Assembly: GCF_052324685.1 (NCBI RefSeq)
Contig: NW_027506896.1
Location: 734,501-798,500 of the forward strand
Reading direction: 5' to 3'
Length of the DNA: 64,000 nucleotides
Origin: Brachyhypopomus gauderio
Taxonomy: Eukaryota > Chordata > Actinopteri > Gymnotiformes > Hypopomidae
In this document: one piece after another, positions 11,563-23,165 of the stretch
Layout of the letters: every line of letters begins with the position of its first letter
Numbering within the stretch: the first letter of the stretch is position 1
The notes under the pieces: generated by a model
What the model saw: only the letters and a program-made list of their open reading frames with translations
Told to the model about the DNA's origin: nothing
The model's database searches: none
Translations under genes and position numbers: made by a program

Positions 11563-14165
11563 GTTGCTGACATGATTTCTCAAGAAGACTGAAATAGTTT
11601 TTTGAGCGGCCCATTCCCATACTGTGTTCTCCTGCCCTGGTGAGATGTCTTCTGCCATTATTTGTCCATTACAATGCTAATTATTGCCATGCTTGGAGGG
11701 GTCACATTACTGTGGGCAAGATCATATGTGTACTGTGCCAGAGTACTTCAGACAAGCTGTGTGGCAGTGCTTTCAATTATGATGGTGAATTTATAAATAA
11801 CAGCACTACAATCACAGGATCATCCAGACAATGATTTTTCTAGGATTTCTAAGCTTGACAAGCAGCAGTATGACTTTGTAGAAGCTGTATGCTACGAACC
11901 TACTCTGGTTTGCTAAATTCTACCCTTATGTGATAATGCTGCTGACATTTACCTTGCTAATCATAAGCAACTTCTGGTTCAATTATCCTAACATCAGCTC
12001 AGGGCCGGAGCACTTTAGTGCTGTACAGAAGTGCTGTGACTCACCTTGGACCACCAGAGCCCTGTCAGAAACTTTTGAGGAACAAAGAGGCACTTGTCCA
12101 TCTCTGAACACCTCTGCACCAAGAGCAGCTGTCTCCAACTGCAAGAGGAAACCTGTTGGAGCGGAGCTTCTTAGTGTTCCAGATAGGAACGAAGGAGAGC
12201 AGGCAAAATCGATATTTGAGAAGGTGAAGAAGCTAGAAATGCACATGGAACATGGAGACATCATCTATCATGTTTAAATGAAGCAGATTGTTGTAAAATT
12301 GGTCCTTTTGTCTCTCATGCTGAGTTGCGTGCCTTTTGGATTTGAATGGCTAGTGCCCAGTGTTGACTGTGAGGTGGAGTCACAGGTGTTTGTTCCATTT
12401 CAAACGTTTCGATGTAGCTACTCCATAGCCACCATCTTTAGGGTCCTCTCACTGCTCTACACAACACTGATGGTAGCATATTTCATGACTTGCTTCTATA
12501 GTTTCTTGTGGATCATTAGAAATTCACTTAGGCAGTACTCTTTTGATCTCGTGCATGAAGAAAGCAGATACAGTGACATTCCTGATATCAGAAATGATTT
12601 TGCATTCATTTTTCACTTGCTGGATCAGTGCAATCTACTACTATCCAAGCGATTTACAGTGTTCCTCTCTGAAGACAGTGAAAACAAATTATGACAGCTG
12701 ACCCTGAATAATGTCTGGCCACTGAAGAAATTAGTACAGAAAGTGGTAAGGAATGCCCAGGACCAGAAGGAGCTTCACCTCATGCTACTCAGCGGGATTC
12801 CAGAAGCTGTTTTTGTTTTTGAATTGAGGGAACTTGAAGGCCTAAAACTACAGTTAATCCCAGACTCCAGGCTTCCACAGACGCTAACACAGCTTTGTAA
12901 CCTCAAAGAGCTATGGCTGGACCATTGCCCTGCAACCGTAGACCACATGGCTTTGGAGTTTCTTGCCGAAAACCTAAGGGTTTTGAGGTTAAAATTTACA
13001 GACGCAGTCAAATCTCTAAGATGTGTTTTTAGTCTGTGGCAATTAAGTGAGCTGTACTTGTATGGAAATGTTTTCAATTACTTACCCAAGCTCAAAAAAA
13101 CGAAAGGTTCTATTTATCAAATGCAGTATCCGTTCCATACCCAAAGTGATCACCGATTCACTGCTCTCCCTAGAGATGTTTGTTTTGGACAATGAAGGAA
13201 CTCAACTCGGTGCAACCCAGAGTTTGAAAGCAATGGCCAACCTGTCCTGCTTGAAGCTTCTGAACTGTGGCCCGCAAAGAATCCCAAACTCAATCTGTGA
13301 CTTAACAAACCTACAGGAAATTGACCTTAAAGGGAACAGTCTCAATTGATGAAATCATCCGTTTCCAGCACCTTCAAAGGTTTTTGACCCTAAAGTTCAA
13401 ACACAACACCATCACATACATTCCCATTCACATAGATGGTTTAGAGTCCCTGGAGCAACTTTACCTCAGCCATAACATAATTAGCAGATTACCAGCACAG
13501 CTTTTCTTGTGCAGTAGACTGTATCATTTGGACATGAGTCCACAATATGTTATCTGCCATTCCTAAAGAAATACAAGATCGGAAGAGGCTACAACTATTA
13601 AATCTCTCCTACAACAATGTAATCATTAATACAGTACATTACAATACAATATATTAATACAGAATATTTATTTTTATTCAGTTAATTTGCTTTGCTAAAT
13701 TACGTGTAAAATTATACTGTATTTGAAAAATGTGAAAAATAAATTCTAAAATATATCAATAACAAAGATTTTATAATATTAATAACATTTTTCCTCACAG
13801 ATTGATGATCTTCCAGATGGACTTTTCAAATGCAAGACACTAAAGTATTTATTTCTGAACCATAACGGTCTGAGCACAGTTTCATCAGTGACCTGACAAA
13901 CCTCACTCTGCTGAACCTGACAGGGAACCAGCTGGAGAACCTACCTCCTGAGCTTGAGGAATGTCAGAACCTCAGACCAAACAGACTTCTAGCTGAGGAG
14001 GAGCTTTTACACTCTCTGCCTCCCAGTGTCGTAGAGAGTTTCCAGAGACCAGAGAGACCATATCCAGGCAAACATGACTCAGATGGCTTAACACACCCAC
14101 CTGGTTGCAGCCTGATAAACTGTGACAAAGGCTATGAAGACAGTGGGGTGGCTAATTCCATATGA
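11563..14165 (+). pseudogene. lrrc8b: lrrc8b-like VRAC subunit, multiply disabled
   Basis: An LRRC8 family member whose residues fit LRRC8B best: the segment IIYHV-stop-MKQIVVK corresponds to the B subunit's IIYRVYLKQIIVK, and CSYSIATIFRVL and YSDIPDIRNDFAFI are also B-like. A splice acceptor (tttgttcag) precedes an ATG at 11572, the same layout as the intact paralogues. The first frame reaches the family signature KPWWDVF, where the second Trp codon is TGA (11641-11643). An earlier TGA lies at 11590. Other in-frame stops are TAA 12275-12277 (replacing a Tyr) and TGA 12692-12694. Frame changes fall near 11690, 11835-11854, 11905, 13094-13105 (at a run of seven A), 13340, 13541 and 13881. A 182-bp AT-rich interruption lies at 13619-13800. 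Four membrane segments, the cytoplasmic EGEQAKSIFEKVKK segment and most leucine-rich repeats are still legible. The conceptual frame ends at TGA 14163-14165. The number of independent lesions argues against sequencing error. Confidence 0.9.
13619..13800 (+). other. Intron-like AT-rich interruption in the lrrc8b pseudogene
   Basis: The 182-bp segment starts with GT and ends with a pyrimidine-rich tract and CAG (tttttcctcacag). Removing it joins the codons for LNLSYNN to IDDLPDGLFKC in frame between two codons, matching the uninterrupted leucine-rich repeat of LRRC8B proteins. LRRC8C and LRRC8D in this window have no intron at this place. It may be a gained intron or an insertion that happens to have GT-AG ends. 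Confidence 0.6.
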
Positions 14166-14201
14166 ATGCACAGTATAGATAGGGCAGAATAGATATATTG
14201 T

Positions 14202-14206
<5 letters not shown>

Positions 14207-14257
<51 letters not shown>
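14207..14257. repeat. (TA)n microsatellite
   Basis: About 51 bp of pure TA repeat, just downstream of the lrrc8b pseudogene. Confidence 0.95.
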
Positions 14258-14260
<3 letters not shown>

Positions 14261-14479
14261 CTTGTATAATGTTCTTTTTTAAGCCTCCTTTGCACTTCTT
14301 CTAATGTTGTTTTACTTGCTTTTATTTTGCGGTAGCTGTCAGTAGGTGATTCTTTTCAATACGTAAATACTCGAGTGGCGCCATACAGCATACGAGTAAG
14401 CAAGTGCTTTTTAATGTAGTTTTTTCCTTATTAAATGTCTTTTAAATGTACACGAGTCTGAGAATGTTGTCAAACTAAG

Positions 14480-14667
14480 TAGCGGGACAATATTGGCTTT
14501 CACTCTGGAACTCTCCGCCCTGCTGGCGGCGTGAGGAACTGTAGCCTTTGTGATTAAAGCAGCAGAAATAACTGAAGAGAGTAGAGGGAACATACCGCAG
14601 TCACAAGGACACGCTACGTCCCTCGCTTCCTACTGAACACAGCAGCGCTCCTGTCTCCTGTCTAGGG
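14480..14667 (+). promoter_or_regulatory. Candidate lrrc8c 5' non-coding exon
   Basis: A CpG-containing stretch with ctccgccctgctggcgg ends at 14667 in tctaggg followed by gtaagtaagt, a near-consensus splice donor. The acceptor at 17586 next to the lrrc8c ATG needs an upstream partner, and this is the best candidate I see. It is inference from composition and splice signal only; the 5' limit is not defined. Confidence 0.35.
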
Positions 14668-17590
14668 GTAAGTAAGTAATGATGCTTCGTTTCTGAATAT
14701 CTGGGATGAAATTTGCCACATTGTTTGGCTATAATTACTTTTTATTTTTTCCGGGCATGTATGTAGAGGCAATCATTTTCCAGCCAGATGAAATATTTCA
14801 ACTTTGTTCTCCTCTTAAGCGCACCTCATTCATAAAAAACGTGGTCCGGGTACTGTTGTAAATTCGCGACTTTCTCGTACTCGTTTGGTGCCATATCTTA
14901 TCACTGTGCGATTCTTCTAGCTTCATTTAAAGTCTTAAAAATATTAACCGAGAAATATCACAATAAAAGGGTCCCGATGCTTTAAACAAACAACACCGCA
15001 GCTTGCTTTCTTCTCTTTCCCTTTCTCAAAACATAATTTGTACTGGAGAAAGCCGAGAACTACAGGCCCGGCCAGAAAACATTATACCAACTCAATAAAA
15101 ACAGGATCGACTGCGGTAATGTCGCTGTTATAATGTGGCTCCTCTGTAATATAATATTTGAGCTGCCTTTTGGTTTGCGCTTTCTTGGGCCTCGGTTCAG
15201 TGATATAAGCTCTGCTGGTCAGGCAGAGACGCCTGTGCAGTTCTTGCCTTATTAAGTTGTGCGTTGTTGCTGTGCACAACACGCACCTAATACGATCTGT
15301 TCTGTGTCACTCCAAGCAAAGGACGCTGAGTCTGTATTTCCATTGTTTCAAACTGTACATCTTAAACTCTGCATCCTGGAGACTGGAGGTGAATCAGATA
15401 CACATTGTAATTTTTATTTTTTCAACACCATGTGCGAGAATAGTCTCATTTCCTGCCAGGAAGGGGCTAACGGAATAATAAAAAAAGGATCAAGCAGAGC
15501 ACTGGAGGTCCCAGATGCGCAATGTCTAATCTCATGTAACAGTAGTTCAGCTTCTCTTTAGGTTCCATTAAAAAAACTACCCAAAATATTCTCTCTCCGT
15601 TGCGATCTGATGATACGTCGTAGAGGAAATACAGTTTGATTGAAGTTTTGTAGTTCAAATGATCAGAGATTTGTAAACATCTCTCAGCCTGTGATTATTT
15701 GTATCGTCGTGCATCGTCTTCTGTTAAGCCAGTTTAGATCCGTCACACATCTGCATGCATTAAAATTATATATTGCAACTACAAAGATGATCCATGTTTG
15801 CAATGATCCAAGTAGCCTACATTTCAAATTTCGTGTATGGACTAATGTGTAATGTTGAACAGATTCAAGCAACCATGTTTGCGTTACTCTTAGAAATATC
15901 GCAATGAATATTTATATTTTTAAAACGTACAATTCTAAGCACTTGATCCAATGCAGCTGGTGTGCTCACATGTCCAAATATTTCTTCAAGTGCCCTGAAG
16001 TATGTTTATAAGAATACACACAAACTATCCAGATTTGTAACTGTTTTTACCCAAGAAACCTCATTCTGTGAGTTACCACACAAGATTAGCGTGATCCCAT
16101 CCTCGGACACGTGTGCCTTTAACAGTGTCTGCTGCTGTTTGCACCATAATTTATTCATGTGGTCCATTTTTATTATGTAATTTTAATGTGTTGCTGCTGT
16201 CTAAACTAAACATGGGTCTGAGTGATTTTGTCCAGTGAGACACAAATATATTGAGTTGTATATCTGTGTGTATTAAAATTGACTGTGTTTAGGCTGAAGA
16301 CATGCCAGGCAGAAAGGATTTTCCACAGGAAATCCAAAGCTTAGGAACTTTAAGTTAGTAAAGGTCAGGCCTGCCAGATTCATGGGCTAAATATATATTT
16401 AGGGAGGGTTGTATTTTAAAGATGCCTGTTTCATAGAGGTTTCAATTGCAGTTGTTGGTAATAAATCAAGTATCAGTTTTCATTTAATAACCACTCTGTA
16501 AAATAAGATTTATTGTGATCTTATGTAATGTATTTGATCATTTTGAAATTTACCATCACAGATGATTTCATTCTTACAGACTTCACTTTCCCAGGGATTT
16601 TCTTACATCATTTTATTGCTATTGCAGGCCTGTTACATCATTGTCATTTCGTAGTCTAACATAGTTGTCAGCTCGATGATAAAGATATCTTGGCATTCTG
16701 TCTAAAGCCACTCTTTCCACAGAGGCCAAAGGAGAACTGATGAGTCATTGTTGTCTTACAGATGCTTCCTTAGCCCTCTTTTTGTGAAACAGCATTATCC
16801 TGTGTGCTTTGGTTTGTGTTATCCTTGCAAGTTGCTGTAAAGCTCATCAACCATGAAATAATGCACAGAATCACCTGCCAGGAACTAGGAGCAGGATTGC
16901 ACTAGCTTCAATAATTCATTACAGGGCATATGCGTTTTAATGGCAGGATGGAAATGGTGTGAGCAGGACCTGAAGAGCACTTGGGCCAGCGTGGCTGTGG
17001 GGAGACAGGCTGGGTTCTGTGGTGTATAATTTCATCTGATCGGGGTCAAGCTTATGTCAGCTATCGGTGGTTTTCTTATCAATTTCCAAACAGTTGTTTG
17101 TCTGTTAGCTAAGCAGAGGCAATATTAAGATTAGCCAACTGATTCCATCGAGTGTGTTTTCAGTTTGAATTGCAAGCATCCAATTCACGTACACGTGCTG
17201 AACAATACCAGCAGCTTTATAGTGAATATCCAAAAATGCATTGCAAATAATACACACGGACAAATCTGAGAGGTAGATCAGTGAGCGCAGAAATCAGTGT
17301 CTGTTCTGACTGTGGAGGTTTTGCAGACTGGGCCATACAATGCTGAGAACAAAAGGGCAGATGTCAGTACAATGGATTTTACCACCACATGAGGAGAGTC
17401 AGAGGGCAGTTATTCTCAAGGCACAGATATTCCAAGCTCCTTTCTCGTGGTATTTATGTTGTAATATGATACGCCCCGGACGTGACCAATAGCAGACCAA
17501 TCTGCTCTGGAAAGGACCACAGACACTGATGGAGGAAATTCACCTGCCCTCGACGCAGTTCACGTTTCTTCATTGTGTGCTTGCAGGAAT

Positions 17591-20500
17591 ATGATTCCAG
17601 TGACAGAATTTCGGCAGTTTACCGAACAGCAGCCGGCGTTCCGTGTCCTGAAGCCGTGGTGGGATGTGTTTGCAGAGTACCTCTCTGTGGTCATGCTCAT
17701 GATCGGGGTGTTCGGATGCACCCTGCAGGTTGGTGACGAGCCTGCACTCCTCTTACTAACCTCAGCGTTTGATTGGTGATTGAATGTAGGGCAGTGTTAC
17801 CTTCCTGCTCCGTCCTGCGTCTCCGTGGTTTTTCTCCTTTTACAAAATAGTGGATTAAGTTTAGAGGGAATAGGCGTGTGTATAGTATATATTTTATATA
17901 TTTCAAAATGAACAAACCCATACTGTTACTCTTATGTAAGTGCTGGTAGGTAAACAACCCCCCACTGCCGTTTGATCACTGCAGCTCTGTCTGTGTACAG
18001 ACGAGACTCTGTTGCAGAAGTCAAGCTCAATGCTAGTGTGTTAGTTTGCTTGCTTACGGAAAAGGGAAGAAATTCCAGCACCCTGGTGCAAACACAGAAC
18101 CGCCCCGCCTTGCCCTCCCTGTTAAGCCATACCCTCCTCATAAAGAGTCCTGCCGCCCCGCCCAGCCCCCAGTGCAGCTATGGGGACCGAAACTGCACAC
18201 AAACCCACTGCTGCCTGCGTCTTAATTCCAACAGATAGATTAAACAAACAGCAGGGGCAGGAACTGCTGTATTTGGGTGGGAATATCCCCCAAGCCATGT
18301 TCCCTGGAGGAGTGTTTTCAAAGAATGGCAAGGTTTCTGCTCTGGAGTTTGTAAACAATGATTTGAAAATGCTGATTATTTGCAAGATTCTTTCCTCACG
18401 GTGCTTGATCAGTACTGTCCTAATTAACTGCTTTCCTGACATGTTGGGATGGTCATTCTGCTGTAAATGATAGACATAAACATGCCACTATGTCAGCCAT
18501 GCTTGGCTAGATGACGGTGTGTAATGAACAGGTCAAGCGTCTACTATGGCTGACTTAATGCGTGTCGAACTGCAGCAGAAGCACATGTGTAGGGCTGCTG
18601 GTTGTGTCTGAGGCTTCACACAGCAGACTATGGCTTCTGTGTTCTCACACGGTTCAGCAGGGAGCGAACCCGAGACAGGGCCTCATCCCCCACACAAACC
18701 GGACGGTAATTAAACTATTAAACTACCAGAGACCAGGCTTTCATGGGGGGGGGGGGGGGGGGGTATTTCTGGCCAGGGTTACATGGCAAGATGCCTGTGT
18801 AGTGATTTATCTATATCATAATTCTGTAATTGGGTTTGGTTCATGCCCGTTGTCTAACCGTCTGCCATTCTTGTGAAGAAAGCATTCAAGTGAGCATGTC
18901 TCCCTCTGGAGTTTGCTGGAGTCAGAGCAATAATCTCTCATTTCCTGCCTGAGTCACAGTGATGTCAAGGCACTGAAATAGACATCTACCATCCCATCCT
19001 GTTTACAGTAACACTGCAGCATCACAGACGTTGATCTAATGTTGTTTTTATCGTGACTCTCATTGTAATTAAGCTCGTGTTTTTCTTTCTAGCTGAGTTG
19101 TCATTTTGAATAGTTAGGTTTAGAAACAAAGGGGTTGTTTTTGGTTCATTATGGAAACAGAAGATAAAAAACTGTGGGTAAATCTGTACACTGGAGTGAA
19201 ATTCAGTTTGGCAGATTTATAACAAACATTCTGTTTAATATTGATGCAGACTCCTTCTTTTGCTCTTTCAGGTGATGCAGGACAAAATCATTTGCCTCCC
19301 TAAGAGGATGCCCCCCGCAAATGAAACGCTGCTTTTGACTAATTTGACGGATCCACTGAAGAATGCGTCTAGCCCCCCCTCGGCTACAGTCTCCCCAGTG
19401 CCTGTTGTGCAGGAGATGAAGGGATTGAAAACCAACTTGGATCTACAGCAGTACAGCTATGTGAACCAAATCTGCTATGAAAAAGCTCTGCACTGGTATG
19501 CCAAGTACTTCCCTTACCTGGTGCTCATACACACCATTGTATTCATGGTGTGCAGTAATTTCTGGTTCAAGTTTCCAGGCTCTAGCTCAAAAATAGAGCA
19601 CTTCATTTCAATATTAGGGAAGTGTTTTGATTCTCCTTGGACTACAAGGGCTCTTTCTGAGGTGTCTGGTGAGAATCCGGAGGAGAAGGACCACAAGAAG
19701 AACAGTTCCAGCAGATCAAACCTCGATACGTCCACTGTTGAGGGCACCCTGGAGAAGACCCAGTCACTGAGATCTATTTCTGAAAAGATCGTAGCAGAGA
19801 CGCCGGCTGCAAGCGTGCTTGACAAAAAGGAAGGGGAGCAAGCCAAAGCACTTTTTGAAAAGGTCAAAAAGTTCAGACTTCATGTGGAAGAAGGAGATCT
19901 CTTATACCTTATGTATGTTCGCCAGACTGTCCTAAAAGTGTTCAAGTTTATCCTCATCATTGTATACAGCAGCATCCTGGTGTCTAAAGTTAGATTCAGA
20001 GTAGACTGTACAGTAAATATAGAGAATATGATAGGTTACAGTCACTTTTCTTGCAATCACACCATGGCCCATCTCTTTTCCAAGCTCTGCTTCTGCTACT
20101 TGTGTTTTGTGGTTGTCTATGGATTAACGTGCCTTTATACATCCTACTGGTTGTTCTACCGTTCGCTGAAGGAGTACTCCTTTGAGTATGTGAGACAGGA
20201 GACAGGGATTGATGACATCCCCGATGTTAAAAATGACTTTGCCTTCATGTTGCACATGATTGATCAGTACGACCCACTGTATTCCAAGAGATTCGCAGTG
20301 TTTCTTTCTGAAGTGAGCGAAAACAAGCTAAAACAGCTCAATCTGAACCACGAGTGGACGGTGGAAAAACTTCGCCAGAGGCTGACGACCAACACCAGCG
20401 ACCGACTGGAGCTCCAGCTTTTCATGCTGTCTGGGCTTCCGGACACTGTCTTTGAGGTGACGGAGCTGCAGTCTTTGAAACTGGAGATCATTAATAATGT

Positions 20501-21542
20501 CACCATCCCTGCAGCCATTTCACAGCTGGAGGATCTGCAGGAGCTTTCTCTACTGCAGTGCTCGCTGAAAATCCACACTGGAGCCCTCTCTTTCTTGAAG
20601 GAGAACCTTAAGGTCCTGCACGTGAAGTTTGACGACGCCCGTGAGTTGCCTCTGTGGCTTTACAGCCTTCGAAACTTGGAGGAACTCCATCTGATTGGCT
20701 CCCTGAGTCCTGATGCGTCAAGGAATATAACACTTGATTCTTTAAGGGAACTCAAGTCCCTCAAGACCTTGACGCTCAAGAGCAACATCACCAAGATCCC
20801 CCAGTCTGTTGTTGACGCATCTAGTCACCTGCAGTGTCTTCACGTGCACAACGATGGATCCAAGCTGGTCATGCTGAACAATCTCAAGAAAATGGTTCAT
20901 CTCACTGAGCTTGAGCTGGTGCACTGTGATCTGGAGCGTATTCCTCATGCCATCTTCAGCCTGACCCACCTGCAGGAGGTGGACCTTAAAGAGAACAACC
21001 TACGCTCCATTGAGGAGATCATCAGCTTCCAGCACCTGCGTAAACTCACGTGCCTCAAACTATGGCACAATGGTATTACTAATATCCCTGAGCATATCAA
21101 AAAGCTGGGTAGCCTGGAGCGCCTCTATTTTAGCCACAACAAGATTGAAGTTTTGCCTTCGCACCTGTTTCTTTGCAACAAGCTGCGCTATCTCGACGTC
21201 TCCTACAATGACATCCGCTTCATACCTCCAGAGATCGGCGTCCTCCAGAGCCTTCAGTACTTCTCTGTCTCCTGCAACAAAATTGAGAACATCCCAGACG
21301 AGCTCTTCTTCTGCAAGAAGCTGAAGATCCTCAAGCTTGGGAAGAACTTGCTTTCTGTGCTTTCACCAAAGATCTCCTTCCTGGTTTCTCTGATGCACTT
21401 GGAGCTGAAAGGCAACCACTTTGAGTTCTTGCCAGCTGAACTGGGCTGTTGCCGCTCCCTAAAGCGCAGTGGTCTTGTGGTGGAGGACACCGTGTTCGAC
21501 ACTCTGCCGTCAGACGTCAGGGAGCAGATGAAAGCTGAGTGA
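17591..21542 (+). CDS. lrrc8c: LRRC8C, volume-regulated anion channel subunit, complete
   Basis: A leucine-rich repeat protein that assembles with LRRC8A into hexameric VRAC channels of the plasma membrane, which open on cell swelling. Exon 17591-17728 (46 codons, MIPVTEF to GCTLQ) splices in phase 0 over a 1543-bp intron to exon 19272-21542. The product is 802 aa against 803 in human. The start codon lies four bases after an acceptor (ttgcag, 17581-17586). Visible features are KPWWDVF at residues 21-27 and membrane segments near residues 28-46 and 125-145, with two more around the [14 protein letters not shown] and [13 protein letters not shown] stretches. The first extracellular loop carries three N-glycosylation sequons (N63, N70, N77), and the second loop contains CNHT. 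The cytoplasmic loop has the [18 protein letters not shown] motif, and about 15 leucine-rich repeats fill the C-terminal half, ending EQMKAE as in other LRRC8C proteins. It lies between the dead lrrc8b and lrrc8d in the same orientation. Confidence 0.96.
18745..18763. repeat. Poly-G run
   Basis: Nineteen consecutive G bases inside the lrrc8c coding intron. Such runs are prone to slippage and to forming four-stranded structures. Confidence 0.9.
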
Positions 21543-23165
21543 TATTTCTCAGCTTCAGTAAAATCTCTACAAAGCAGCATTGGTAATGCCTTTAACTGAA
21601 CACAAGTGTCCCACATCACAATCAGTACTGTGGTGTTTATGGGTGAGTACCTGCATTTACATGCTTGGATATTTCTCTGAGGGGAAATCTGGATAAAGCG
21701 TCTCTGGATAAAGAAAGGGATAAAAGTAGGATTTCAATAATAAATTATGAGTAAAACATTGTATTGTGCATTTCAATAAATGCAGTTGTTTTCAGGATTT
21801 AAAACATTATGCATTTATATAAGCACCTTATTTGTAACATTCTCCAAGATTTGAAAGAACAGAAATTGACATATGTGTATTTGTGTGTATTCAGTGGAAA
21901 TTGTGACTGCATCACATCAATTACATGTGATTTCATGATGTATGAAGGGTTCTACAGGCTGAGTGCTGAATAAAACCAGCCTGCCAGACTTGAAAAGTGT
22001 TTTACAATTGCAAAGTCAGTACATCAAATCTATCCTAGCCCTGGCTTTAAGGATGCTGGCATAGGAAGGGGCTTTTCTCTACTGTGGTAGTACATCACAT
22101 TTAAACCGGAGCTGGCATGTCATCTTTTTGTAGTCCATACAGACAAATTGTGAGTGCTCTCAGTTTTTTTGAGCTGAACCACTTATCAGTTTAGGCATGT
22201 GAATGGCCACTTCATACGAATATGGCCAAGTGCTCAGTATGGTGACCCAGGCTGTCACGGCACACAGTTTGCACTGGAAACTTCCACATTCCATCGTATC
22301 CATCATATTTACAGAGTGTAGCATGTTTGATCAAACATATGTGTAACATGAAGTGCAGATGCTATATAAGACATTTATTAGTAGTTCTATGTAGTAGTGG
22401 TTTCCATGGAGCCTGTTTGGTGTCTTAAGCTTTAGGCCTTTTGAAAGTTATAAAGATGCTGAAGACAGGAGCGTGATCTGCAGTCATTTAAGTGTTCTCA
22501 GGTAATCTCTATACTGGTAAACTCTATTGTCTTTCCTTCTATATTCCATTTTTAGAATCTAACTGATGCTGATTTGTGTTCTTAGCAAGCTGCAGGGAAA
22601 CATGTCAGAAATATACCTCTTAAAAACACGACGCAAGTTCAAAGCTTCTTTGAGGGTTTTCACTATTCAGCTGATGGTAGTTTACAGCTTTTGCTGTTCT
22701 GGGTTAGAAAACAACCTGTCCTACATGCTGAGATTTGGTGAATTTGTTGACTTCCCAGACTACCTAGTCTAGTGCGTCTGGTCTCTCTGCCTCTCGTCCA
22801 GTTTACATATAGAGTAGTTCAGCTAGATACAACTCATCCCTCCCTTGAAGAAAAAAAGTGCCATTCATTTATTTAGCTTTTTCTAAGATTTCTCTTTTTT
22901 AATTTGTGTAGGTTGATGTTTTTAGATCTTGTATGTTTGTTTTTTATGGGTTTTTGGCTTAAAACTGAAGAACAAATCAAACTGTGCCTATGAGATGTGG
23001 AGTGATGAACTCGGACTCTCCTGTGCCTTCAGTCACCTTATCAGCTTGCTGTTGGACAATTTATACCAAAATGTTAATTGCAATTTTAACACTGTGCAAA
23101 ATGGCCTCGTCAACAAACACCAAAAACATTTTAATAAAGAGCTGAAAAAACAATAAATATGAAAT
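21543..23165 (+). other. Probable lrrc8c 3' UTR
   Basis: AT-rich, gene-free sequence after the lrrc8c stop. Candidate poly(A) signals are AATAAA at 21775-21780 and further AATAAA motifs between about 23130 and 23160. Which is used cannot be decided from sequence. Confidence 0.45.

Larger units (their letters stand above)
14166..17586. other. Spacer and probable 5' region of lrrc8c
   Basis: No coding gene seen. A locally GC/CpG-richer block at about 14480-14667 ends in a strong splice donor and may hold the lrrc8c promoter and first non-coding exon. The remainder is AT-rich sequence with no feature I can support. Confidence 0.45.

Noticed and set aside
19514-21619. Several antisense and alternate-frame open frames of 75-121 codons across lrrc8c, and similar ones across lrrc8d.
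   Set aside because: They mirror the strongly conserved sense coding sequence and show no independent family features.
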